A stretch of 64,000 nt of DNA from Daedaleopsis sinensis (lineage: Eukaryota > Basidiomycota > Agaricomycetes > Polyporales > Polyporaceae): NCBI GenBank assembly GCA_033807695.1, contig CM066308.1:3720001-3784000 (forward strand), written 5' to 3'. The position numbers and the translations under genes are program-made. Of the stretch, positions 44,713-54,851 are shown piece after piece. Within the stretch, counting starts at the first letter, position 1. The number at the start of each line of letters is the position of its first letter. The notes under the pieces were generated by a model. The model made no database searches, was not told where the DNA came from, and saw only the letters and a program-made list of their open reading frames with translations.

Positions 44713-45100
44713 GCTTCGTACACTGGGGGAAGGGTGGAGACAGGGTGGAGAGAGGTAGAGACGGCCAGGTTGAGTCGGAGATGCGGAGGAAGACAGGTAG
44801 GACTCCTCGAGGCAGAATATACCATGACGTAATGTTCCGGTGCGAGAGGGCTGAGCGATGTAGCAGACGCGTACTGAACATATGTTTGTGGAGTTCACCA
44901 TCTCATTGGTAAACTTGGGACGTAGGCGTAGAAATCACCCAATACTCCCGAGTGATCCTTGTCATGATGAACATGGCTGAGAACACTACCTGGATAGTTG
45001 TGAGAGATCAGATTGAAGCCTGAAGACCGAATCTGTAGTAAGTATTAGAAACTCACCGCGAGTAGATTGACCTCGTAGCAGGAAATGTCAACGAATACTC

Positions 45101-45540
45101 CTGCAAATGGTTAGGACGACGTATTCAGCGGGAAGGAAGCGAGTAGCAAGAGGCACATCCGAAATCCGGGATGTCGGGCATGGCCGCGCGAAGCTGTGGC
45201 ATGCGGTGCATTTGCGACAGTCAGCGCACATATGACTTTCATGATAGAGGTAACTCACCCTCTAGTAAAAGATGTGGTGGACGATTGCGAGGCAGATCCG
45301 GGCCGTGCGCAAGATCCCGCGGGGCCGTCACGGTAGAATCCTGGTACCCACCTCCTTCAGTACGGCGGGAAAAGAGGATCGCAGGGTCCCTCAAGGAGAA
45401 TGGTGTGTTGCGTGGCGTCGTGTGTCCCGGTTACAAATCTGAATCTAATCACTGGTCAGTGGATATCTTCGTGTTGGACGAAATGAAATACGCACCGACA
45501 GGAGGAGCGACTACGTTCATGCAGTATAATAAGTAGGCCA
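45101..45540 (-). pseudogene. Possible degenerate relic of a fourth small secreted protein
   Basis: On the minus strand a short frame reads AILFSRRTEGGGYQDSTVTAP and later LLLEG followed by a GTGAGTT donor-like site. These line up with VLYNGPFNPQ / YQNFTVTVP / HFALIG-donor of the intact members, in the right order and spacing. There is no signal peptide exon or continuous frame. This is weak evidence by eye only. Confidence 0.35.
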
Positions 45541-45578
45541 TGCAACGTTAGGTTCAGTCACCAGGCGGCGGCGCCGTA

Positions 45579-45616
45579 CGAGTTTCTGACATGGGCGCGA
45601 GTTTCTAACACAGGCG
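45579..45616. repeat. Two-copy tandem repeat of 19 bases
   Basis: CGAGTTTCTGACATGGGCG at 45579-45597 is followed at once by CGAGTTTCTAACACAGGCG; the copies differ at three or four positions. It lies just downstream of small secreted protein 3. Confidence 0.5.
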
Positions 45617-45719
45617 CGACTGAGCAAGTGAATCATATGTATTACCAAGCCGTAGAAGGCTTAAACTTTACGCATAGAAGGAATCGATACACATCTGCGT
45701 GATTAATGTAGAGGCCAGA

Positions 45720-46289
45720 TTACCAGTGGATGAACACAGTCTCGTTCAAGATCTGCAGGTAGGGGATGAATAGCGCCTGCGGAGTCGCACTCGTCAATGA
45801 ACGAAGCTCGAAGTGTGAGAACACGACTATACGCACCCCGATCAGAGTGAAGTGCGCGACGCCGAGGACCGCAGGGCCTGTCTGGAACCCGTCGGGGACC
45901 GTCACCGTAAAGTTCTGGACGAGCGCGCCGGTGCCAGGCACAAGCTTTGGTTCGTACGGCCCGGCGAACAGCACAGAGCCGAACCCCTCCGAGTTGTCAA
46001 CGCCGTCGCATGTTCCCGCAGGCGCCCTGTTGACGCAGCTTAGGAGGCCGATGGCGACGGAGACTTCGCGAGAGTTCGTGAGGCTGTTCTGAAAGGTGGT
46101 TCGATGTATATCAGTACTTATTGGCTATGTGGAATGCGGGGGTAGATGGCGTACGGGTCTGTCAACCTCGACGACGAAGCTTTCGCCGGGCGAGAAGGTA
46201 GAGTTCGGCGGCGGGTACTTGAGTACTGCACCCTGCGCGGCGACGAGGGCGGCAAGGAAGGGGAGGGAGAAAATGGACTTGAAGTTCAT
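45720..46289 (-). CDS. Small secreted protein, array member 3
   Basis: Predicted 147-residue secreted protein. Exons: 46289-46155, 46088-45837, 45776-45720; total 444 bases. Signal peptide MNFKSIFSLPFLAALVAAQ, then YPPPNSTFSPGESFVVEVDRP, REVSVAIGLLSC, GSVLFAGPYEPKLV, QNFTVTVPDGFQ, LGVAHFTLIG, and the last exon LFIPYLQILNETVFIHW. Sequons NST, NFT and NET are present. Exon layout is the same as in members 1 and 2. A GTATAAAA box lies 86 bases before the ATG. Likely exported to the wall or medium; molecular role unknown. Confidence 0.88.
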
Positions 46290-47570
46290 AGTGGTTGCCG
46301 GATGGGGAAGTATGTGAGCGAAGACGGTTGGAGGGTCGATCCGAAAATGAGAATCCACCTTGGACATTAGTAATTTTTATACCTGTAGCTCGTTCCTGAC
46401 GCTTTGAGTGTGCGCTAGCAGCGATGAACTCGTTGCACTGCTGTTGACGGAAGGAACTAGACGGCAAAGGAAATGCATAGAATGGACGGCGATGATGCAC
46501 CGGAGCTCAGTCTGATCTGTCTGACCTGTCAAGTATTTTTGGAGACGGGGGTGAGCAGGCCGCTAACCGACGGGCTCGCAACGCCTTCCGGGCGCAAGTA
46601 TAGCAGCACGTTCACAAGGTGGGGACACAATGAGGGCTAGCGTGACGACATCATTATATTTTAGGTTAGGGATACGCAGAGTATGAAACGTACCATTGCT
46701 TCGTGGAGCTCTCCGAATTTGAGATAACATACCATGCAGCAAGCCGCGCTCCGGGACCTTCGGTGTAATCGTTGGGGAAGGCGGCTCATATGCGAGAGGA
46801 GAGATGCAATAGATTACCCTCGAGTCGGAGGTGCGTTCGGGTAGTCACAAGTCTCAGGGGTGTTGAGGGTAGCATGTGGGCCCCTTGCTGGAATGAGAGG
46901 TATAAGAAGAGCGAGGGTAGCGCACGGACGGGCAGGGCAGGGTAGTCGTAGTTGAGAATGCATATAGGGTCCAAGAGGGGAGAGATCCAGAGTGGCTGGG
47001 GCAAATCATCAGAGGCCGTCCTGTAAGGCGATATGCTGCTTACAGTTACGGTACACAGTCTGGCTACGAACGCTGGTGTGCACGTCGCCTCCAGCCCGGG
47101 CCTGGGGTCTTTGCGCCTTTGACCGCGACGGAGTCGGACGCCGACCGCGAGAACGCTTCTGCGAGTGCTGGAGGGGAACGAGTGAATGCGGAGCTTTTAG
47201 AACGCGTGAGGGAAGGAGTACTTGCCAAGTCCACATTAACAAACGAATATTGCTTGTGATCAATCTTGGTGGGTCTGTAATAGTATGATGAATACCCACA
47301 GGCCAGCTGGTGCGCGCTGTCGACGCGAACGTACGGGCGGCCGCTGGCGCGAACCTTCTTGACCTCCTCTTTCTCCACTGGCTCCCCACATACGCGAGGA
47401 GGGTCTGCCCCCTTCAACTTACGCTCAGTCGCGAAAAACGACTCTGTCCAAGCTAAGCGTTAGCTACGACGACACGTATAGGTGAGCAGTACGAGATCTG
47501 ATTTCGGTTCCCCGAGGGACCCCAACACGCTAGAATGCCTGCTCAACGTTAACGACCGTCCACACTTTCC
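46290..47570. other. Intergenic between divergent genes
   Basis: About 1.3 kb between small secreted protein 3 and the rightward two-helix membrane protein. Contains the TATA box at 46375-46382. No gene recognised. Confidence 0.5.
46375..46382 (-). promoter_or_regulatory. TATA box of small secreted protein 3
   Basis: GTATAAAA on the minus strand, 86 bases before the ATG at 46289, a spacing close to that of member 1. Confidence 0.65.
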
Positions 47571-48253
47571 ATGGCTCAGATCAACGCACTATTTCCAAAG
47601 CAGTCTTCCAGGAACACAATCGAAAAGATGATCACAGACCTGCCGAAAACGTCTAGCGAGAACCCGTTCGACCCACCAGAATACGACTCGCTTTCCGTCG
47701 TTCACTCGCCGCGACGAGTCTCCCGCTCTCCAACCACGCAGCCGCACGTACAGCAGGCGCAACAACGTCGTGCCCGCCTTCATGCACAATCCTATCGTCA
47801 GCGTCGCAGGCGGGGAGACTCACGAGACGCATCATCATCCCCAATGTTGTCCATATCATCATCGGAATCGTCGTCTTCGTGTTCGTCTACATGTTCGTCG
47901 AACATAGCAGAAGAGGAGCTCTCGGTAGGCGAGTACTTGCCTCTTCCCAGTCCACAACACCAATCCGAATTCGATCTCGCATACCCAATAACATCGGTCC
48001 CTTCTTCGCGCAAAAGGAAGCGGAAGAGTGGCGGAGCCAAGTAGTCAAGAACATATCAACAGGCGTGCTTGTGCTTGTCCTCTCGCCCATCGTTGTCGCT
48101 GGCGCTGCGCTCGCCGCGTCGGGCTTCATCCTGTACGGGACCGGCAAAATGCTCGAGAACTTCGGGCGGAGGATTGCAGCGGGAACTGAGGCTGTGTACG
48201 AGCTTGACAAAGAGGGCGAGCAGAATCAGGATGGCGTTTGCAGAGACGGGTAG
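47571..48253 (+). CDS. Hypothetical membrane protein with two hydrophobic segments
   Basis: I do not recognise this family. Proposed exons 47571-47747 and 47810-48253, giving 206 residues; the 62-base intron has donor GTACAG and acceptor GTCGCAG. The spliced product has a polar N-terminus (NPFDPPEYDSLS), a first helix IIIPNVVHIIIGIVVFVFVYM, a basic loop, and a second helix around VLVLVLSPIVVAGAALAASG with a charged tail. If the intron is retained, the first frame stays open to 48044 and encodes a soluble Ser-rich protein of 157 residues without helices. The two products differ sharply, so transcript data would decide. The hydrophobicity of the second frame is the main reason for choosing splicing. 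Confidence 0.5.
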
Positions 48254-48659
48254 GAGGAGACAGAAGCTCATGACGATCTGTTTCCAACTTATCGTTGTTT
48301 TATTTACAGTGAGGGACGCAGGCGATGCTTGATCACGTGCTCGTGTCGAACGACGCGAATTGTGTACCTCAGCCTGCAGTGTCCTTGCAAACTCCTCGAT
48401 TGTCCCTTCATTCCACCCGGTGGATGTTTGGCAAGCTAACATCCGCTACTGGCATTGCTCTCGCTGGTAAGTAAAGGTAAAGTCGTGGTCATCGAATTGA
48501 ACAAAAAAAAATACTAACTTGAAAATGCCGGCGAGCAGGACACCCCGATATGTGTCTTGCCTACTATCGGTCTATTTGTTTCCCTCCACGTTCTCCACAG
48601 TCAAAATCGCCGGACCTGGACTTCTCTGTCCACTCTGAACCAATTCTGGCTGCTCATCG
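48254..48659. other. Intergenic
   Basis: About 400 bases between two rightward genes. An upstream in-frame ATG at 48550 could extend the F-box gene, but the added residues look unlike an F-box protein. Confidence 0.4.
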
Positions 48660-50120
48660 AATGCTATTTTGTGACGAGTCATTGCATCATATGATGCAGT
48701 TTCTGGTGGAACCTGAGGTGCCTCTGGGAGCGGTCGACGAAGGACTCAGGGCAACACTCGCCTCACTTGCAGTAGTTTGTGCAGCGTTGTCGACACCAGC
48801 TTTAAGTATTCTATGGAGACACCTTGATGACATCGCGCCACTATTACGCCTGTGCGACCTCTGCGTTGATACCGAGGTGAGTACTGGTCGTTTCTAACTC
48901 CGTGACCTTCTTGCCAACGAACTAAGTATTCATATGCAGGCACCACTAGCTTCTCCAAGGTTTTCGGAGTACGCGCGGTGGGTCCGTGCAATCACGCTAT
49001 GGTCTGGCACTATTCCTGCATCCTTCCACGCTTCATCCCACTACCCTAATTGTCCCCGGTCTCAAGGAGCTGTCGATTCACTTTGATGACGCATCGGAGG
49101 TATCGCCGTCGACAGCTCCCCGATTGAACAATACTATACGAGAGGCTCTGCATGTCGTACAGACTCGCAGTCCTACGCTCGAAGGCTTAGAGATATTTTG
49201 GCCGAATGCTCCACCCTTATCACATCTCCCCAGCATTCTCGACATCATTGTATCTCTGACGTGTCTGAGATCACTGTCGCTCAATCTACAGGCCGTGATG
49301 ATGCCAAATGCTCTCCTACTGCTTTCTGCCCTACCAGTCCTAGCCTCTCTCACTCTGGTCCGGTACACCGAAGAGGACGAAGGAGTCGAGTTTTCTCTCG
49401 AACCGGCCTCTCGCGGTTTCAATGCACTTCGTCGCTTAAGGCTATGTGTATCGCCCACGGTTGTCCTAGTCATACTCAATAATCTCCCTCAACTTGCCCT
49501 GGAGCGATGCGAAATCTCTTTAGAGGGTAGTGCGGACCCTCAGTTTCAACGAGCGCTCTCTCAAGTTGTCCTGGACAGGTTTGGGTGCACCGTCAACAAC
49601 ATTTCGTTCCACTTCCCAGCATTCAATCATGCTTGCGATATCCATACATTCATACCGCTCTCCACCTGCATTTTATCCATCCTGCGCGGTGCCAGCCTTG
49701 TCGACGTTCGGCTCTGTTGGCTTCGGCCTGAAACGTTGACGGACGCAATATGCCAGTGGCCTCGACTCCGCACGCTCCATCTCCGTCCGATTAATTCCGT
49801 TCGCAGTCCGCCCAGCGGTATGGTCACTCTCCGTGACTTGCGGGCTCTTGCCCAACACTGTCTAGACCTTCACGAGGTTGCCATCGAACTCGATGCGGCT
49901 GGTGACCACTGGGCAGCCGAAGCACAGGCCCTTCCCCATATCATACTGCGACAAGCAGTACATCTCGATCTCTCTGGTCACTCATCCGGGTGCTGTCGCT
50001 ATCTACATAACTCGGTGCTTTTCGACGATTGCTGCATTGCGTTTCGACAAGGTGGAGGCCCACATGCGGGGAGGCTATGCAAGAATCGAGGCGTGGAAGC
50101 GATTATCTATGTACTTTTAA
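48660..50120 (+). pseudogene. F-box/LRR-type gene with two apparent frameshifts
   Basis: The first exon (ATG 48660) encodes ESLHHMMQFLVE and LASLAVVCAALSTPALSILW, a typical basidiomycete F-box-like start, ending at a GTGAGT donor (48876). After acceptor ATGCAG the frame reads FSEYARWVRAITLW, the usual next motif. The expected continuation, FLHPSTLHPTTLIVPGLKEL, is one frame over, and no AG acceptor lies between. That frame runs through leucine-rich segments until about 49980, where the expected VAIYITRCFSTIAALRFD continuation is again shifted by one base, ending at 50120. Two shifts in the same direction suggest loss of function or two sequence errors. If translated as it stands, the product would be truncated. 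Confidence 0.65.
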
Positions 50121-50329
50121 CACTCTCCTGGCGCGGATGATGTAGACGAAGCGTAGTACGTACGGAGCTGGATGGACCTCAGGCTCTTGCGAATTTAACT
50201 TTTGGCTGCGTGAGAAGAGTCGGAAACACAAGATCCGGCAAGTATCCCGGTATAACTGCGGTTGCAGATTGCGAGCTGTATATGCTGTGAACTGCACGTC
50301 TAGTACATACGCCTCTTTTCTATAACATC

Positions 50330-52609
50330 TTACACATGGTCAGTGGGAGTGCTAGTGTTAGCAAAACGATCGTGAATCAGCCGTCTCTTCGCCTCCGCCC
50401 GGTTTCTCTCGACGCCTCTCTGAACCTCTTTCTCCCAATCTGTACCAAGCCAGACCACGCCGTACTCACTGAGTCCGACAATGAACAGTGCTACAACTTG
50501 ACCTATCGGGTAGCGTTGGGTCAGATGAGCGTAGTATACCGCCTATCGCTTGCACACTCACCTATCCAGAGCCCTTGAAGCCCGAGAGGCGTCTTCGGAT
50601 TGAAAGCAAGCGATATTCCTAGGGGTAGAGCTAGAATGTAGTACGCGATGATATTGAAGAGGGCCCCGAGATGCTGGCGACCCTGTCCACGAAGAACGCC
50701 TCCGCACGAGCCTGCCAGGCCATCTGCGATCTAGAGTCCCCTCAGTTTCTGAACCTATCACCAGGTGCACACTTTGAGCGTACTTGGAAAGAAGCAACGA
50801 GCGGCATGACCTTGCTGACGAGTTCGACTACAGCGTCATCGTCGCTATAGATATACCCAAATACCTGGAAAGTCGGATACACAGTCATGTACGCGCTGTG
50901 ATCTGCAAGGGTAGTCTATACTCACGTCTTTTGTGGCCATGAGGACCGTCATAACGATCGCCCCGGCCACGACGCTGAGAATCGCAGATGCATGACTCGC
51001 ACGTTTGGCTGCGACCGGCGCGCGCGCACCGATGAAGTTTCCTACTCGCGCCGAAGCAGCAACGCCTGGCGTGGATTGTCAGTCATCTGGGCGAACGGTA
51101 CGGTGTGATGACAGCGGCCACTGACCTATACCGAATGGTATAGTATTCATGACTATGAGGGTGTCAATTACAGCTACTAGACCAGGAGCCGCATGGGTAC
51201 TTACTTTGGTCCGTCGTCATGATGACTGACTGTGCAGCCAGCGGCAGAGCACCCAGCCGTCCTGCTGCCAGCGCAACTATCTCAAACGCAGCCCTACATA
51301 TGCAAGCTCAGTAACGATACCGATACCACAAATAGCTACTCGCCATTCCGTCCCGACCATCAGGATACCCGGGAGCGCGAGCTTCAAGAAGTCCAGACAG
51401 CTACCTGTGTCTAGAACAACCGCGAGCTGAAATCCCACCCACGTCCCGTTCCGTCGGTGCGTGTCTGATAGTGCTGTCGTTCCGGCGAGAAGCCCGAAGC
51501 AGAGCCAGAACGTTGTGGAGATAGCGAGGGGCGCGCCTAGAAGGCCTAGCCGTGTATGGTGCACGAGATACACGTTGAGAACGAGGTTGACGGGCGCGGC
51601 CGCGATGAGCACGTAAGTTGATGCGCGCATGATGCCTGGGATGCGTCATGTACAGGTCAGATAGGCTACGAAGTTAGACATTTGGACAGGTTCGATGAAA
51701 AAAGATCAATTAGTACACGACGCGAATGGCGCGCATACTAGCAGAATACGAGGCTATAGCCTGTCTGGTCGGGAAAAGTCTGGGACAGCCCCGAAGGTGT
51801 CGGAGCAGGAGTACTGCGCAAGAAAGCCATGCAGGACCGAAGGCCCTGCATGCCGTATAGGCTGCTACGCACCTTGACATTGGAGATACTTCTTGAGGCT
51901 CTCGAAGCCGATGTATCCTGGTGCGCCGACGATCAATATCCGCAGGAATGCCTGTACGTCATGGCTCAGGCGGGCTTCCTGGCCAAGGAGAAGAAGAGCT
52001 GGTTCAATGAACGCCCAAAATATTGCAACGGGTATGAACAGGACCCAGAGAAGGAGAATGCAGCGCTGGAGGTGGATGGAGACAGAGGCGCGGTCGCCTC
52101 CGGTGAAAGCCTGCGATCCGAGTGTATCGAGGGCGGTCGTCCCACCCAGTGCGATGCACCATCCTGCAAAATTTTGAGTAGGATCTATTTCATGACTAAT
52201 ACCGTGAGCTGGATCAACTCGCCTAGGACCATGGCCAGCATCAGAGAGAACGCGGCTGCAGAAAGCTCGTCAGGGCCCAGGCGGCCTGCGACAAGCACGG
52301 CGACGGTTTGTATAGAGTTTTGTAGAACATATGATAGAATCACTGTATAATTTTCGCGTCAGGAATGGTATAGAAGCTAGAGAGCAATGCTTGGATCTGA
52401 CCAGGTACGGAGTCGATGAGGAGAGAAGAGAAGAGAGTTACGAGCGCTTGATTCTCAACCGGCGAAGTTGGGCGTAGCGTCTCGGCGTCTTCGCTTGTTG
52501 AACCCGAACTCGACGTCGCTGGCAGCGTATGTCCTTGGTAAGAGCCTCCTAACAACGGCTGTTGCTCGTCGGCGATTGTGGAAAGCGTCTTGGTCTTGGG
52601 CAGTAGCAT
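50330..52609 (-). CDS. MATE family multidrug/toxin extrusion transporter
   Basis: Polytopic membrane antiporter that exports organic cations and drugs in exchange for protons or sodium. It has 527 residues in ten exons, reading leftward: 52609-52402, 52342-52223, 52163-51873, 51635-51344, 51293-51205, 51152-51132 (21 bases), 51065-50926, 50864-50784, 50730-50562, 50502-50330; total 1584 bases. Motifs: [130 protein letters not shown]. The order matches eukaryotic MATE proteins. Two introns have GC donors (GCGAGT at 52222 and 51343); GT alternatives break the frame. The N-terminal 75 residues are hydrophilic. It is divergent from the agmatinase gene. Confidence 0.94.
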
Positions 52610-53234
52610 AACAAGAAATTTGAGGAGCTGTCAAGATATCTCGAATGGTTCTGCCAGTCAACGAGGGTCGGGAGCAACTCACTGGGGGTGGCCGCCGAGA
52701 TTCTCTTATGCAGCGTGCGCTGTCTATTTCCTTGTATTCTGTGAGCTAACTTTTGACATAATTTTCTCATAGTCATGCGCCTGGGACATCGTATCCCGAA
52801 TCTAGGGCACATCTAACTCGGTGGCCACCATGCTGACGTGTCGGAATCGCGCCCGACCACCCAATCAACCACGGCTGCAATCGATTACATGGGCTCAAGC
52901 TGATATGCTTGCCTGAGACTCGAACCCGCACCACGTCCCAAGAGATAGCGACGCCATGCGGCCAACACTAGGCCGAACTTGGCATCCCTTCTATCCGTTG
53001 GGACGGTCATGCTCACGATGGCATATCGTAAGGGCGTTCGTGCTTCTCGTGTCGCTCCGCTTCCTTACGGAAGCCCAGATTCTTGTGCGTTCCCTGAGGT
53101 AGGTCACCAGACTGTAGGTGTAAGTGCGCAATTTTCACGCGTTCGCTTATGAACATATAGCGAGCATTTATAACCTGGCGGACCTCCTCTCGAATTGCTC
53201 AACCTGACTCCACTCAAGTGCATCTTAGACCATC
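52610..53234. other. Divergent promoter region of MATE and agmatinase genes
   Basis: About 625 bases shared by two outward-facing genes. A TTTATAA element lies near 53167, about 65 bases before the agmatinase ATG. A tRNA-like B box on the minus strand near 52912-52930 was examined and rejected. Confidence 0.5.
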
Positions 53235-54851
53235 ATGAAACTCGCTCTCTCCTACCTGCTCGCATTCACAGCTATAGCCGTGTCTGCTCACGATGAGCAC
53301 GACTATGATATGCAAATGCCCCTCGACTACGTCAAGTTCCCCTACCAGGCGGTTTACTACCCTGGTGACAACGAGGGTAGGTCTCTCTCCTCCACGGCGT
53401 GCAGTTATTTCATCGCTGACGCGTACTAGTCACTGCGGACTCTATCTTTTCCGGGATCACGACGTTCGCCAAGCTGCCCTGGGTCCAGTGCCTGGGTAAA
53501 GACAAGAGCGTTCCCTTCGATGTCGCCTTCCTCGGGGCTCCTTTCGTGCGTATTGCGGCCATATCCCTCGATCGCTGATCGAATAACCATACAATTAGGA
53601 CACCGGCACCTCTTACCGTCCCGGTGCCCGATTCGGTCCAGCGGGCATCCGTGCAGGCTCGCGTCGTCTGACTCTGTACGGCGGCTACAACGTTCCCCTT
53701 GCTGTCAACCCCTTCCTCTCCGGGCTCAAAATCGTGGACTGCGGCGACATCCCCGTCACGCCCTACGACAACAAGTTTGCTATCAAACAGATCGAGGACG
53801 GACACAAGGCGTTGCTCCACCGCACTCCCTTTTCCTCACTCGGCAACGACAGCGCGACGGGGAAGCCCCTCGTGCCCATCTCGGCTGACGGCAAACACCA
53901 TCCTCGCATTATCACCCTCGGCGGCGATCACACTATTGTCCTCCCGCTCCTCCGCTCTATCTACTCTGCCTACGGCAAGATCTCAGTAATTCATTTCGAC
54001 AGCCATCTCGACACCTGGAAGCCTGAGGTCTTTGGAGGCGCCCCGTCCGAGCAGGCTGCAATCAATCACGGCACCTACTTCTACTGGGCTAGCCAAGAGG
54101 GGCTAATCCAGAACGGCTCGTCAATTGCAAGTATCAGTTCCTTTCCCTTCCCGCTTTCTATCTCCCGGCCTTCCGTTCCTTCTTTTCTTGCGTTTGGGAA
54201 CCCCGGTGATCCTAGTTGATTTTGTCGCACACAGCACGGCGCCATCCGCACCACGCTCTCTGGGCCAGCTGACTATGCAAACGATGACGCGTCAGGCTTC
54301 CAGCGCATCGAGGCCCGTGAGATTGACACTATCGGTATGTCCATGTGCACTGGGGTGCTTTCGGGTACATTAGCTGACGCATAGCCTTCAATGCTTGCAG
54401 GCACCGATGGCATTATCAAAAAGATTCGTGACACGGTAGGCGACATGCCCGTGTATCTGTCTATCGATGTGAGCGGCGAACATCTATTCCGCGCTGTGAT
54501 TTGGATTTGTTGGAGCCTCACCACGATACGTTGTCCGCTAGATTGACTCCATCGACCCTGCGTTTGCGCCTGCGACGGGTACCCCCGAGACTGGCGGGTG
54601 GTCGACGCGGGAGCTGCGGACAATCCTCCGCGGGCTCGACGGTTTGCACATCGTGTCTGCAGACATCGTCGAGGTGGCCCCCGCATACGACACGAACGCC
54701 GAGCTGACCACAATGGCAGCAGCGGACGTAAGTGTCTCGTGTGTCTCAAAGTTGTCACTCCGGGACGCTCACTCCGACACCCGGTGCACAGGTCCTATAC
54801 GAGGTGCTGAGCGTCATGGCTAAGACTCCGTTAGGTAAGATCGCAGAGTAG
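53235..54851 (+). CDS. Agmatinase/ureohydrolase family enzyme with signal peptide
   Basis: Binuclear manganese ureohydrolase of 399 residues; agmatinases split agmatine into putrescine and urea. Exons: 53235-53376, 53430-53545, 53599-54126, 54235-54334, 54401-54468, 54542-54727, 54792-54851; total 1200 bases. The N-terminus [18 protein letters not shown] looks like a signal peptide, so it may act in the secretory route or outside. Metal ligands: His in GGDHT, Asp-His-Asp in FDSHLDTW, and Asp residues in [18 protein letters not shown] sequence formed across intron 5. [12 protein letters not shown] and TGTPETGGW are also family hallmarks. Intron 3 (54127-54234) begins GCAAGT, the classic GC-AG donor; it alone keeps frame into [10 protein letters not shown]. 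Whether the substrate is agmatine, guanidinobutyrate or another guanidine cannot be told. Confidence 0.93.

Larger units (their letters stand above)
44199..45100. other. Intergenic within the secreted-protein array
   Basis: About 900 bases; holds a TATA box at 44238-44245 and an inverted repeat at 44675-44712. No gene seen. Confidence 0.45.

Noticed and set aside
52905..52985. tRNA-like sequence on the minus strand with a GGTTCGAGTCT B box and a D-arm-like segment
   Set aside because: The T stem and anticodon stem do not pair and the acceptor ends match at only four positions, so an intact tRNA is not supported. A tRNA scan would be decisive.
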